Part shown: positions 21,460 to 34,044 of the stretch, in pieces
Numbering within the stretch: position 1 is the first letter of the stretch
How the letters are laid out: each line of letters begins with the position of its first letter
Origin: Rhodamnia argentea
Taxonomy: Eukaryota; Streptophyta; Magnoliopsida; Myrtales; Myrtaceae
Assembly: GCF_020921035.1 (NCBI RefSeq)
Contig: NC_063151.1
Span: 27,534,934-27,598,933, forward strand
Length of the DNA: 64,000 nucleotides
Direction of reading: 5' to 3'
Program-made: the position numbers and the translations under genes
Notes under the pieces: model-generated
Databases searched by the model: none
Told to the model about the DNA's origin: nothing
The model's input: only the letters and a program-made list of their open reading frames with translations

Positions 21460-24400
21460 TTATCCATTTTGTTCACTGGAGCTCAAAACTTTGTCTTCCG
21501 GAATTGCAACTGGAATCACTGCTTTGGGCTCAACCTCAACTAGTTTACCCTCAATAGACCTGTTTGAGCTCGTGGTCTCCTCATCCTCTGTTCTCCCCGA
21601 ACCTTGGACATTTGTATCCTTTGCAAGATTCCCCATGTCCATTGTCTGATCACTTGTATCTGCCGATATTATGTTCTCTTCCGAGATATCACCAAGAGAA
21701 ATTGGTTGGGACTCTATTCTAATTGTTCCATCCATCGAAGGGTTATGCGATGACAAGAGTGACTCGTCATTTGAGGAATCTGATTGTGAAGATCCATTTC
21801 CTGCCACCGCAGGTGACGAATCGCCTTTGAATTTATTTGAACCCTTCCTCGAAAGCACATGCTTCTTGGTGCGAGCCGATTTCTCTGCTTGCTTGAAAAA
21901 GTTCTTGGCTTTGTTTCTCTTACGATGTTTTCCGCTTGGACTTTCGCAGCCGCTCCCATCAGAATTTGTGATCCCATCCCGTGGAGCCCTAGCAGAAGCA
22001 GGCCTGGCGATGGTCCCTTCTTCAACAATAAGATTTACACCTATCTTCTTTGATTTGATCGACCTAAGATTAGCATGTGGAGATGGAAGATCTCGAGTCA
22101 TGCTGTTCTGATGTTCCACTTTGGGATTTCTTTGAAACAGCAAACCAATCTTGTTTATGCCCCGCCGAACGGGATTTGTTGATTGCTTATCATCCACATT
22201 TTCATTGACGATCCCATCGTCCTTTGAAACCGGGTTTCTTGATTGCTTATCATCCACATTTTCATTGACGATCCCATCACCCTTTGAAACCGGGTTTCTT
22301 GATTGCTTATCATCCACATTTTCATCGACGATCCCACCACCATTTGAAACTGATATATCTGTGTTTGATCCGATGCAGCCTGAGGCATCATTTAGCTCCC
22401 TCTGAATCTCAGTGTCAAGACGCCTACTCTTTCCTTTTCTGGGTTCCCACGTCTGTACAACTCCACTTCCTGGTTGTTGAATCCATACTGCAGTCTCTTT
22501 CTGCCCATCAACACCTATTGGTTCAAATTTGTCGGCCACTTTAGCAGATTTCTCCGATGACACATATGAGAAGGAATCTTTGTTTGCTGTGTCAGTTGCA
22601 AAGGACTCTCTTTTACACTCCTCAGTTAATTGTTCACCGTCAGGTTGATGCCCATCCTCCTGTCTCAGACAACATCATGGTTCAGATAAAGAGGCCCAAA
22701 CAAGGAAAAGGCTGTCCAGAAGAAACACATTCATTCGTTCATTTTTTCGGGGAGGACGAGGAAAATGGGAGGCAGCTATATAGGCTACAGCTGCAACTCC
22801 CGGTGGAAACATTGCACTTTTTGCACCCACACACATCCGGAGGGAAACCCACTGTAGCTGTGTGAGGGCTGAAGCTTAGGTTACCTCCGCGGATGGGGTT
22901 TACTTGGACGTAGATATGCTACCATCACCAATATACTATGGGCGTGACTTGGACCTAAGCATTCAGCAAAGAGATCAAGCACGTTGACCGCCGAACCGAC
23001 CCCCCCGGGAGTTTATTACCAATTCTCTTCTTTGGGTGCAACAAATTGTTAAAGAACCTTACCTTTCCATCACGTTCAAGAATAGTTATTGCGATATGCA
23101 GCCTTCCCATTTTAACATTCTCTAGAGGCACCCATGGATCATGTCTATGTCCGTCTCTGAAATCATTGATATTCATAGAATAGGTTCTGCAGAAAAAATA
23201 ATGTAAGTCAATAAAAAGCCGACATGCAAATACTCTGCCATATTTACAGGTGGTTCATCATCACGTGAATCATATTTGCAGAAAGAGGTTGAAATGCTAA
23301 AATTCCTTTTTTAAAATTGTTAAACTTAGGAATAATGACACAAATGATTCATGAACTTTGATTCAATATGCAATGTGATCACTGAACTTTTAATTTGACC
23401 AATATGATCCCTAAACTTTAGCCCAATGTGCAATGTGGTCCCTGAACTTTTAATTTAACTAATATGGTTTTTGAACTTTTGGAACATGTTCAAATTAGTT
23501 CTTTCATTAATTCAAGTTCAACGACCACTCTGAACTTTTTTTTTATATAGTTTAGGGACTAAGTTGAACATGTTCTAAAAGTTCGAGGACCACATTGAAC
23601 AAATTGAAAGTTTAAGGACTACATTGTATATTGGGCTAAAGTTCAGGGACTATATTGCATGTTGGGCCAACATTCAGAGACCATTTGTGTCATTTTCCTT
23701 TAATAACGACGGGAAAAAGCAATCAACAAAAGAAACAGGTGAGAGACAAACACCAAAAACATTCTTCGAAAGGAGAGAATAAAATATGCAGGGATAAAAG
23801 CAAGCTAGTGCAGCTTCTAGAGTCTGAAAACAAACCCGAGGGCATCATCAAAAATATGGTCTTTGTCATGAACTTCAAAATTCAAAATATTAGGTGACTC
23901 CCACGTTATGATAGGAATCCTGAACTCCTCTAGCCATTTCGGAGCCAATGTCTTCTTCTGTATCTTAGTCTTGAATCTGTAAGGTCCCATCCGCCCTTTC
24001 ACATATGGATCAGCCAAACCTGCAGAATTGATAGGCCAGATGATTCAAAGCATTGCAAATGACAAGATATGAAATATGAGCGAGGAGAAGTTGAGCAGAG
24101 TGCAGAGGCTCAAAAGAGTGTTGAGACAAACCATTCAGATCCGATGGTTTCATTTCAGATGCTTCAATGACTTCTACTTTGGCATAAGCAACAGGTTCCT
24201 TCATGTCTATGGAGAACCAATTCTCTGTCATTCATTTACATGGTTCTTAGTTTCACAGATGCGCAATGTGTGCATGCTGAGAAGTCACAGCAGGATGCAA
24301 GCCTGTCACTAAATCAGTTGCACAAACACACACTCATATGCAGGGTTCAGGAGGAGAAGGCTGAGCATTCAATTGCAATGTATTACCTTGTGGAGGAGGA

Positions 24401-26705
24401 CCAGCAAATTTCTCTATATCAGCAACTAGCATATTGGGCTGCAAAAGATAAAAATATCAGAAAATTTTAAAGCTAATAATTGAATTGTTCTATAGTGAGA
24501 CCAATAGAAAATAGGAAGGTGTGATGGTTTGCACATTAAATCGTGTTGGCCTCAAGAAGAAGAAGATGATGATGATAAGGATACAGGGAGCACAATATAA
24601 ACTTTACCTCAACAAGTGTCTCCTCAAATGCAACAGATAAAAGATTATCCTACCATAAGAGATGAAATTCACAGTATCAGATTCAGTGACACAAGCATAC
24701 AGGAGAGGGAGGGAGAAGAGAGAAACTCATCGTACATAAGACGTGATTAACTTACTAGCCATCCAGCTATACCAGGAAGTTCTGTCACATCAATACCATG
24801 GGTAAATATAGGCTTCACAGTCATTTGGAAATATGGTGGCTCAGCGAAGCACACCCTTAAACGACCAAGAAAAGGCCATCTAGGAATAAATTTTATTCCA
24901 ATCAAGACCTGTGAGAGAGAAGCAGCACAATTAAAATAAAGGTCTTGTTAACGAGTGCATACTTAACGGAGAAATTAGACGATTTCCAATGCATTGATTA
25001 CATATAACACAAGGGAGTCTATGCATTGCAAATAATAATTCGTCCTTATTTGGGTATTTAAGGAGTGTCTCCGGAGCACTTGCTAACAAAATCCTTAAAA
25101 AAGCTGCTGTTGTTGGAGCTCACAAGAACAATATAAAGAGTTGCAAGCTGCTTTTTCAATCTAGGTTTCGTAAAGCACAAATCTCATGATTCAAAAGAGA
25201 GAGAAGCCAATCCACCTCCCTTATCTCATCATCTAACTTGTGCCTCTACCATAGGAATTCACACTCATCTAAGCGTTAAGTACCTTTCCTTCCACATGCA
25301 TGCTGGTCAGATGCAACTTTGCCCACATTCCAAAGCCCAACCTTTTCCGCATTTGAACAGCAAGTATAGCACTCATATCATCCGCAGTGAGAAAATTCAT
25401 TCCCAATTCTAGAACCTGAGAAAATTTCAGACTCAATTCAGACCATACTCCAAAATATTTTTCAAAAAACGCCACAATAAAATATTCACCAAGTGATCGT
25501 CTTCCGAGCTTTGACGAAGAACCCGCATGTCTGTAAATATAGGTGGGTTCCTTCCCAAGTACAAATGCTGGACTAAGGCATTCTTCTGCAGAAACAACCA
25601 GCAGTTGCCATCACAAAGAAGAAGATTCACATGCAGACATAGGGAAGAGATATTTTGGAATAGTGAACTCCGGCACATAGAGCAACCAACAAATATAATC
25701 CATCACCAACAAGTTCAATTCAGGTTATTTCTCAGCACACTCTACTTGCAATACTATCATGGTGACATACTCCATGAACGTGATGATACAAGGCAAATCT
25801 GTCCTGAATATGGGTCTCTCTTCAAACCTTCAAAAAGTAAAAGATGCAGAGTATAAAGATACCAGCACAAGAGAATATATAACAAACGCAGCATTTCATA
25901 TCCCCTGCTATCGTTAATTGAACATTGTCATAGAGCCCAAAGGATAACAAACAACCCTCTAGCCTACAGATTTCTGTCAGGCGTACTCACAACCATTACG
26001 ATGTCAGATTATACAAACAAAAGTAACAGCGGCATCACTTTGACAAGGAACAAATATGAAGAAGGAGATTGTTCATACAACAGTCCATGGTTTGTACTTC
26101 TCCAAGAACCAAGGTATGATAGGACGGAGAATCTTCTGCGATGTAATTTGCTCCATGCAGACAGGCCATATCTTCTCCACAGCATGGTTCAACCATCTAA
26201 CAGTCTCAGAATCAGTAAGAACCTGGACAAAAGAACAGTTAGCGAAGCCAGACAATCCAAGACCCGACCGTGCACCAAACAAAGAAAAACGAAATATTCA
26301 ACTTGCAAGCATACCCTTCTCTGGCTTGATTGTCTCTTTTCCTCAAACTGCATTTTCTTTTGCAACCTCATGATGAAACGCTCATGCACCTTACACAGAA
26401 GAAATTCGCAGGTGTAAGCCCGTGGACATGCATAGATGATAATACTTCAGTTCCATAACTAGCCAACTTCTTTTTGTTCAGAAATTTCAAGCACCAGAAA
26501 TCAGAAAGATTCACAATTAGCCCTTTGGTAGGGCTCACACAAATTCAAACCAAAACAAAGAGAGGATTGAAAACTTTACCACGTAGAGATAAATCAAGGA
26601 GACGAAGTAAGTGAGTGGGGTGCACCGATCGAATTTGGAAAGCAACCAAAGAGCAAACAGCACAATGCACACATGGTGCATCATTGAAGCCTGGGTTACA
26701 TCCAT
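21460..26705 (-). CDS. NTMC2T6: SMP and C2 domain membrane-contact protein, NTMC2T6 type (At1g53590-like)
   Basis: Plant synaptotagmin-like protein expected at ER contact sites, where SMP domains shuttle lipids and C2 domains bind membrane. Exons (minus strand): 26580-26705, 26315-26389, 26079-26222, 25490-25585, 25284-25415, 24756-24908, 24608-24649, 24387-24438, 24132-24224, 23836-24019, 23063-23186, 21460-22659. They sum to 2421 bases, 806 residues, in one frame. The start MDVTQASMMHHV leads into a hydrophobic anchor (about residues 10-42). The SMP domain begins at VLTDSETVRWLNHAVEKIWP (residue 68) and runs to about 270. A C2 domain follows from about 288 (SDLNGLADPYVKG, then HDKDHIFDDALG), with the calcium-binding Asp residues kept. 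The last 400 codons are one low-complexity Ser/Lys/Asp-rich exon with a 20-residue repeat. Donors of exons 9 and 10 are GTTTGT, weaker than usual. Confidence 0.93.
22170..22349 (-). repeat. Three 60-bp coding tandem repeats in NTMC2T6 gene
   Basis: Three head-to-tail units of exactly 60 bases inside the last exon, encoding 20 residues each around DGIVNENVDDKQSRNPVSK (about residues 511-571). The units are nearly identical and exactly in frame, so copy number can change without breaking the protein. Confidence 0.93.
23329..23699. mobile_element. Palindromic MITE-like element in NTMC2T6 intron
   Basis: About 370 bases whose two halves are imperfect inverted copies. The left end GGAATAATGACACAAATG pairs with the reverse complement of the right end (TTTGTGTCATTTTCC). 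Phrases like GTCCCTGAACTTT on one arm return as AAAGTTCAGGGAC on the other. The flanks could give a TTA target duplication (23326-23328, 23700-23702), which would suit a PIF/Harbinger-type element, but that is inference. It lies in the intron between the exons at 23836-24019 and 23063-23186. Confidence 0.7.
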
Positions 26706-27600
26706 TCTTCTTCTTCTTCTTCTTCAATCTCGCCACGCCACACTAAATCCAAATCCTCAATACCAAACACGACTTGATTCTGTCCACAAAGATGGACCCT
26801 TAATGAATTTCTTTCAAGAATATACCCTCGTACAACAACTACGCATACGCTTTCTCTACTTCCATTGGAAAAGGAAACAAAGGGATCGCAACTAAAGCCA
26901 CAAAATTTAAGATCTATGATGCGCAAAAAGGAACAACAACAACAACAACAACAAAAAGAGTCAACGAATAAGTGATAAAACCAAAATATACACGGGAGAA
27001 CCTTTCCTAAAGAAAGGTTGACGCTAGGTAGGCTGATTTCCAGTAGAAAGAACTCAAACTAACTCCTTGCTGCCAAATGGATTCTGCAAGTCCGAATCCG
27101 GCCAATGCTTTTATTTTAACATTTTCACCAATTCTATTTACTTTCGCAAGTCTTATTGATTTCCAGAACACCAACAGAGGATCAACGCATAAATAATAAA
27201 ACCACGAATATCCCAGCCCGCATCATCATCATCGTCATCAAGTCAAACAACGGGTTTGAAACGAAATCAATGACTCGTTTATACTTGCCCATTGAACCGG
27301 AAGACGAATCATAGATGTGCATTAATCTAATATCAACAGAAATTATTGAAATAGCTCAGCAGACCCACAAATATAATAATCATACTATACCCAAATAACC
27401 AAAGGGGAAAAAAATTATCTCTTAAACTTACAGACGAAGTAACCGGGGCAAAGTGACGACACTAACCGGACCGAGAAGCGACAATGTCAAGAGGAAGGCG
27501 ACAGCCAACGAAGCAAACTCGAGGGCGAAACAGAACGAAGCGGAGGAAGAGAGAGAGAGAGAGAGTTCTGATCTGGATTTTGGGACTTGGTGAGTTTTGA
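26706..27600 (-). promoter_or_regulatory. Leader intron and 5' UTR of NTMC2T6-like gene
   Basis: On the minus strand a probable non-coding first exon covers roughly 27432-27600, contains a (CT)n run (27548-27566 as GA on plus) and ends in a good donor (GTAAGTTT, 27424-27431). The ATG at 26705 is preceded by a GAA repeat. This fits a 5' leader with an intron of about 700 bases. The transcription start was not determined. Confidence 0.55.
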
Positions 27601-28171
27601 CTGGCAGCAGGGCTCCACGTGTCGACGACGTGTCACATACGCGTCCGCCGCTGATTACGTGGATAGAAATAAACTCGTACCTCGGGGAGGGAAACGATCA
27701 AATGAGCAGTTGCGTCACGGATATTGATTTGATCGGGCCATCGCACGCCGTCGGATCTATTTACGAGGTGCTCGAATCGGGGTCGTTGAATCCCCCGCCG
27801 TCCCGTCTGATGAAGATCATAGCGGGCCTTTGCGCGGCCCCCACAAACAAATGCGACTGGAAGAAAAGAAGTGAACATCAAGTGGATAAGATGGCATATT
27901 CAGGCCCCAAACAAAAAGTGGGAGGCAAATCGAAAAGGGGCAAAAAGAAAGAACAAGAACACCGGAGTATATTCTGACCTGTCCCTCCGTTTAGATCTCG
28001 ATACGGAACGGACTTTTGGAAAGAGGCCGACGGAAGTCGACATTGGCTCGTCTACGTTCACAAGAATATTCCCGTTGCTATTTAGTTGGTTGAAATAGCA
28101 GGGATTTCCAACTCAATAACCAGAAATTATTCCGTCTCATCAACTGCCTCTAGACTATTTTGCGCCGGTAC
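27601..28171. other. Upstream region of NTMC2T6-like gene
   Basis: GC-richer than its surroundings. It contains an open frame (27597-27977) that reads across promoter sequence and has no family resemblance. Likely proximal promoter of the C2 gene followed by the edge of the repeat block at 28172. Confidence 0.45.
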
Positions 28172-29334
28172 TGGCCGCACGAGCCAAAGTTCCGAACTCA
28201 ACTAATTCATCCTATCAAAATGGGTCATAAGTCCATTTTTTTAGCTCATAAATGATTGACTAAGTGTAATATTAGTTAATTATATTCAATAAACGAGTGG
28301 TAAACAGGTTTAAACATGTACATATATATATTAAATGAATCAGAAATAGGTTTACAACTTACTTAAACCCATCTCATCTTATGATTGTCTCTTCATTCAC
28401 TTTCGTTTTCACTCGATCTCGCCCTCGCTCACTCTCCAATTTTATCTTAGTTTGGGTATGATTATTCCTAAATTGGATTAAATATGAAAGTGATTTATAA
28501 ATATGGATCGAGTCGGGTATATGTTGTTTATAGATTATATCGAGTATAGATCACTACATTATATATTGGATCAAATGGATCACTACATTTGTATTGCAAT
28601 AAATAGATTATAAGAGGATCAAATAGGTTTCTGGATTGGATCATTTAGCCTCAATTCATCCGTTTGACGAATCTACATGAAATCTGCAACGCGATATACG
28701 GATCTCTAGATAGTTAAGTCCATGCTCATGTCCCCGAATTACCATTAAAAAAAATCTGTCTCTCAAAAGGGAGGTTGCTTCGGCTCTGGCATACATCTAT
28801 CGGGGTTGCTTTGCCTAGGTAGGATGCGGGAAGATAGCAAGTTATTATGTCAGGCTAGCTAAATACATGAAGATGGTTAGGTAGACTTATCGATCGCACT
28901 ATAGAGAGGATAGCTTGCAACACTACTCTTCTCACAACCTACCTCTACTTTTTACTAACTCCTTCGATTTTTTTGTTACTTTTAAATGATGTATATTTTT
29001 AAGTGCATGGTAGGAGAACACGTTTGATCTCGACATAAAAAAGGTAATGGAGTCACATCGCAATACCCTCAATGTAACATTTATCTTATGCACACGCTTT
29101 ATTTGTTTTTTTTCCCGAAATCAATAACGTATGGCTCAAATTGAATGAATTGATATCAAAGTCATAATTGATGTTCGTATGCTTAGTATTATGCCTTCGA
29201 GTGCCATTTATATATTTCCAAGCTCATCGAGGAAGAGGATAGTTATTTTTTTTTTCAATGAAACTTGGATTATAAGCTATCTACATTCTTTAAATAAATT
29301 ATTAATCGTCCGAACTTCTAACTAAGATAGGACC

Positions 29335-29948
29335 GGATAAGATAAGATACAAAATTCAGGAATTTTGCTATATTCTATCATTCGTTTGGTGAATCACAAT
29401 AATAAAACCACATATTTTTACATGCTATTTTGTCCATTGTTTGGTGTTATTGCTTATTTTTTTATTTGTTTTCTTCTAGTTTTTTAATTCTTTTTTCCCC
29501 TTCCATCATTCTATAATAAAATTTATTAAATAGTAAACTATACTAATATTCCTAAAATACTAAAATACCTAAGACTTCTAATAAATATAAATTCAATATT
29601 TACTATTTACATTTATACTATAAGATAGAAACAAATTTCAATATATAAATAAAAATAGGAATAAATATCAATGAAATTGTTGTTATTTTTTTATTTTAAA
29701 CTTTTTATGTTAGAAATAAAATAATATCTCGAGTTTGATGTTAATTTAACTTAAATAATTGAAAAAAAATTATTTGCAAAGAAAAATTTTACATTATGAA
29801 TATTAGAAATCTTATCCACATTTATCTCACCTCCCCCACTGGATAATTTTATCCGGCATATATCCCTCTCACATCCCACTGTATTTTGTCATGGGTAGGC
29901 ACCAAATACAAGATGTGATAAATTTTATCCTATTTTGAATTTTATCCC
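29335..29948. mobile_element. Nested inverted-ended element in copy 1
   Basis: The left end GGATAAGATAAGATACAAAA and the reverse complement of the right end (GGGATAAAATTCAAAATAGG) are imperfect inverted termini, with TTTGGTG phrases inside each. About 0.6 kb, no coding capacity. The matching piece in copy 2 is enlarged by an internal duplication. Confidence 0.5.
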
Positions 29949-31019
29949 AACTACATTTTTGTAACAAAATCGACCAAAATATAATTTCATTATATATCTA
30001 TTGTTTTCTCATTCATTGGATATTTAATTAAAAAGACGTTCATGATAAAGTTTGAGTGAGATACTTATACGTGCTATTGTACTCAAAATTTTATTACTTG
30101 CTCAGTAAGGAAAGGTCAATAATTTAATAGAGTTAGTGACTCCCTTACGAACTGTGGCTTTCAAGTCGGTCATAACACTCAGCATGACTAACGCAACGCG
30201 TAAACGACGCATCATGGATGAAGTAGTCGCCTTCACAGATGTATTGAAAATCAAGTACAGAAAAATATCACTGAGATTCTCAAGTGGAATGTCAATTTTA
30301 TTTAAATTTTTAAAGAAAATGAAATGTAAAAAAGAGAGAAAAAAATTCAAAATTTCCTTTTAAATAGCAATAATTATCCATTTCGACGTTAGCCATGTCA
30401 CATAGACGGCCAATGTTCATGTCAGTTATATTCTGCCAAATCAAAAAGTTTATGATTGAATTGATATCCGTGCAATAAATTTACGAATTTTCTTTTGTAA
30501 TTATTTGAGTTTAATTAATCCTCTTCCATGATTTGTCTCGAGTGAAGGACCGGTCCTTCACACAAATACATTGTTCTTTCTTTCTTTCTTGAGCTGGGGT
30601 AAAATGCCCTTTTCACTTATTATTTTATCTACGCACCGGACTCAGCCCCACTATAAGTAATCATCTAAACCTCCCAATATAAATTTGATCGTATGGCCTA
30701 ATGCAACAGTGGCACAAAAGATCCGCACGCTTTCGTCCGATAAGCGCACGACATCTGGTCTAGAAAGATCTGATTATTGATAAGATGGAGGAGGGTCCCG
30801 CAAGGATTACATTCTTCAAAGACGACTCTGAGAAGTAATGCAATTTTTCGAGCATTTTATTGGGTGGGTTGGCAACTTGGAAGGCCATTTATTTGACATC
30901 AGAGAACGTGTGATTACGAGAATGATGAACGCGACATAATGGCTTGTCTTTGTCGCGTGGGGCCTTGCCGACACTCCTTAGCCGACGCTATCTGAAACGG
31001 CAATACACATGGGAAAAAC

Positions 31020-31331
31020 GAGGTATATAGTTCATGAATTTTGATGCAAAAAGTAATATAATCCCAAGAACTTTTGATGCGCGTTCAATTTAGTTCATCT
31101 ATATTATCCCTAAATTTAAAATTAAAGAATGACATTGAATATTTTTATATAACTTAATGACTAAATTGAATACGTATAAAATATTCGAGGACCACATTGA
31201 ACAAGTTAAGGGTTTGTGGATGACATTGCATATTGAGTTAAAGTTCGGAGATTATATTGAACAAATTAAAAGTTCATGGATAATATTGCACATGTGTGCA
31301 AAATTTAAGGATTATTTGTTTATTATTCCAT
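31020..31331. mobile_element. Palindromic MITE-like element (copy in repeat block 1)
   Basis: The same family of sequence as the intronic element at 23329-23699: arms built from GTTCATGAA, GGACCACATTGAAC and AAGTTCGGAG in inverted order. A further copy is at about 36622-36937. Confidence 0.55.
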
Positions 31332-31438
31332 AAACTTATGAACAAATGAATCATTTTTTGTTTGTATTTATTTTCACGAACGTAATATAAACGATGTTCG
31401 GGATCAATTATATTTGTCGCTTTTGGAGGTAAAGACAT

Positions 31439-31728
31439 TGTTGGGTGTGGTTCATACTCTCCCGCGACAGGAAAGCACGTGGGTCCTCGCTCGCACGTGG
31501 ATCAATTATCTTAGTAGTTTAGGGCTTGAGCTCATGAATTGTTACTTCTATATATACTCTTTTCAGCTTGTAATTGAGTGATGTAACGAGAGGTGCGATG
31601 CTGATATAATAAAATCATCTGTTGGACGTAGCCCTAGTTAAAGGATGAACCAAGATAAAATCTCGTGTCTCAATTTTTTCTCTTTCTTGCTCCTTTTACT
31701 TCGCTACGATTGTGTGCCAATCCTAACA
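31439..31728 (+). repeat. Left LTR of truncated copia element
   Basis: 290 bp with TGTT...AACA ends and a TATA-like TATATATACTC near 31550. No partner LTR is present in the window. Confidence 0.75.
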
Positions 31729-33245
31729 TCCGGTATCAGAGCCTAGGTTTGAGGTTAGGATTTTTCTTGGTAAAGAGAGATCCAAAAAATTGAATCTTAG
31801 GAAGATATCGGCTGGTCAATTGCGAATTGAAGTGAATAAGTTCGGAGAAAAGGGTTTCGAGTTATGGAAATTGAAGATGGATGCTTTGCTCATGGACATG
31901 GATCTATGGTACATGATCGAAGAAGATAAACATGAAGAGATTACCAAGGAGAAGGCGAAGGAGGAAGAGATTGCGTTCGCATGAAATGAATTGTAGGCAT
32001 GGATTAGCAACGATCGGAAGGCGCAAAGTCCGATATGGCTATGCCTCGTTGATAACGTCTTGGTGAACGTGACCTCTAATAAGATGGCGAAGGATTTTGG
32101 ATTAAATCGGGAAGCCTTTATCAAAGCAAGTCGCTCATGGACAAGTTATTTCTGCGGAAGCAACTATACAACCTTTGGATGTGTGAAGGTGATTCTTTTT
32201 CTACACATTTAAATGAGTTTAATACTAAATGTGGGCAGCTTGTGTCTATTGATGTTAATCTAGATGAGGAAGATAAATCATGTACTTTGCCGTGTTCATT
32301 GCCAAATTCATGGGAACATATAATTGTTTCGATCGGCACTGGTGTTAGTGCGCTGTCCTTTGAGAATGCTGAATATGCTTTACTATTTGAGGAAATGAGG
32401 AGACAAGGTTATGATAATGCAATGAATGAGGCTCTTTTTGTAAGAGGAAGGAGTAGTGAACGATCTAAATCCAAATTTGATGTCGGGAATAAGTCTAGAG
32501 GAAGATCTAAAAGCTGAGATTGATTGAGATAAAGTGTTAGAAGTGCAAAAAGCTGGACACTTGAAGAAGGATTGTAGAAGCAAAAGTATGCTTCCGGAGA
32601 AGCGAGATGAGGCCCCATCATCTAGTACAAAGAAAGCTAATGACAGTAATGTGGGAGACATGTATCTCGTTTGGAACTCATCTTAGGTCAACCACAATGC
32701 ATGGATAATTGATCTTGGAGTGTCTTTTCACATGACACCTCATAGAGATTGATTATGCTGTTATGAGCCACATTAAGGAGGTACAATGCGGATGAGAGAT
32801 AATACAACACTTCATATTGTTGGTCGTGGAAAAGTGAAGTTGAAGATGAAAGATGGGACAATCAAAAATCTTCCGGATGTGATGCATATTCCCGGTCTTA
32901 CCAGGAATCTTATTTCTATGGGAACTATGACGGATGCTGGTATTACTTTTACCAGCGATAAGTATTCAAGCAAGCTAACCCGTGAATCTATGGTGATTGC
33001 TAGAAGGGAACATGAAGGAAAACTATGGAAATTATTGGGAAGCACAGTGATCAATGGTGAGAGCTATATCACGGAGCAGGTGGAAGAAGATCTTGCGATT
33101 CTGCGGCATTGGAGATTGGGTCATATCGGTGAAAAATGACTGGTGACCCTTACTTCAAAGAAGATGGTGGATGGAATCCCAAGCTGTTCTATGGGTTTCG
33201 AAATTTGTCAACATTGTCTACATGGAAGATAAAATCTGGTATCTT
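31439..33245 (+). mobile_element. Truncated copia element (left LTR, gag, protease, part of integrase)
   Basis: A second, unrelated copia element. Its left LTR is 31439-31728 (TGTTGGGT to CCTAACA) and is followed by a primer-site-like GGTATCAGAGCC at 31732-31743. The gag region reads FGEKGFELWKLKMDALLMDM and LRKQLYNLWMCEGDSFSTHL in different frames, broken by stops. A degraded protease stretch (AWIIDLGVSFHMTPHR) near 32700 has lost the catalytic Asp-Ser-Gly triplet, with Leu for Ser. Then come LPDVMHIPGLTRNLISMG and the integrase zinc-region start LRHWRLGHIGEK. The element stops near 33245; core integrase, RT, RNase H and right LTR are absent. Confidence 0.85.
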
Positions 33246-33431
33246 TTGAATCCGTAGGAGCGAGAGCGAAAGGGATTTTGGAATCGGACTGAAAAATTGG
33301 GTCGGTTCCAAAACATGTTCCAAAACAAACATGGTCGGTTCTAGGTTCCAAAACTCGGGAACCAGTTATAACGGGATTAGTTTTAGGGTCTAGATTTGGA
33401 CTCTACCCACCCCGCCCATGCTCACCTCTAT
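33246..33431. other. Short repeat remnant
   Basis: Contains repeated GGTTCCAAAAC and GGTTCTAGGTTCC phrases, of the kind seen in decayed plant transposon ends. It joins the truncated copia element to repeat block copy 2. Confidence 0.4.
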
Positions 33432-33870
33432 TGGCCGCACGAGCTAAAGTTCCGAACTCGACTAATTCATGAGTAAACTTATCAAAATATGTCATAAGTC
33501 CATTTTTTTGCTCATATATGATTGGTAGAGTGGTATATTAGTTAGTTATATTCAATAAACAGGTAGTAAACAGGTTTAAACATAATATCTATGTTAAATG
33601 AATGGGAAATTGATTTACAACTTACTTAGACTCAATCCATCTTATGATTGTCTCTTCGTTCACTCTCGCTTTCATTCGATCTTGCCCTCGTTCACTCTCC
33701 ACTCTTACCTCGGTTTATGTACGAGTCTTTCTAAATTAAATTAAATATGAAAGTGATTTGTAAATATGGATCGGGTTAGATATGTGTTTTTTATTTTTAT
33801 ATATTTATGATTTATTTATTGCAATGAAAATATAGTGATCTATTTGATCCAAACTATATATATATATATA

Positions 33871-34044
33871 TAAGGACCAAATAGGTTTTTGGTATGGATC
33901 ATTTAGCCTCGATTCACTCATTTGACGAATCTACATTAAATCTGCAGTGCGAAATATATATATAAGGACCAAATAGGTTTTTGGATTGGATCATTTAGCC
34001 TCGATTCACTCATTTGACGAATCTACATTAAATCTGCAGTGCGT
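33871..34044 (+). repeat. 92-bp tandem duplication
   Basis: Two units starting TAAGGACCAAATAGG and ending near AATCTGCAGTGCG, found only in copy 2 of the repeat block; copy 1 has one. Confidence 0.85.

Larger units (their letters stand above)
28172..31438 (+). repeat. Repeat block, copy 1 (about 3.3 kb)
   Basis: Direct copy of 33432-37042. Both start TGGCCGCACGAG and stay alignable for over 3 kb, for example GGGAGGTTGCTTCGGCTCTG near 28770 and 34120, and GTGGGGCCTTGCCGACACTC near 30957 and 36561. By eye they differ by about 10 percent. The block is AT-rich and non-coding. It contains nested elements: an inverted-ended piece at about 29335-29948 and a palindromic element at about 31020-31331. 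Copy 1 ends where a truncated copia LTR begins at 31439. Confidence 0.85.

Noticed and set aside
22170..22349. Regular 60-bp repeats as a CRISPR-like array
   Set aside because: Head-to-tail repeats without unique spacers, inside a plant coding exon and in frame.
27597..27977. 126-residue open frame upstream of NTMC2T6
   Set aside because: It lies across the likely promoter, with no recognisable domain; GC-rich composition alone explains it.
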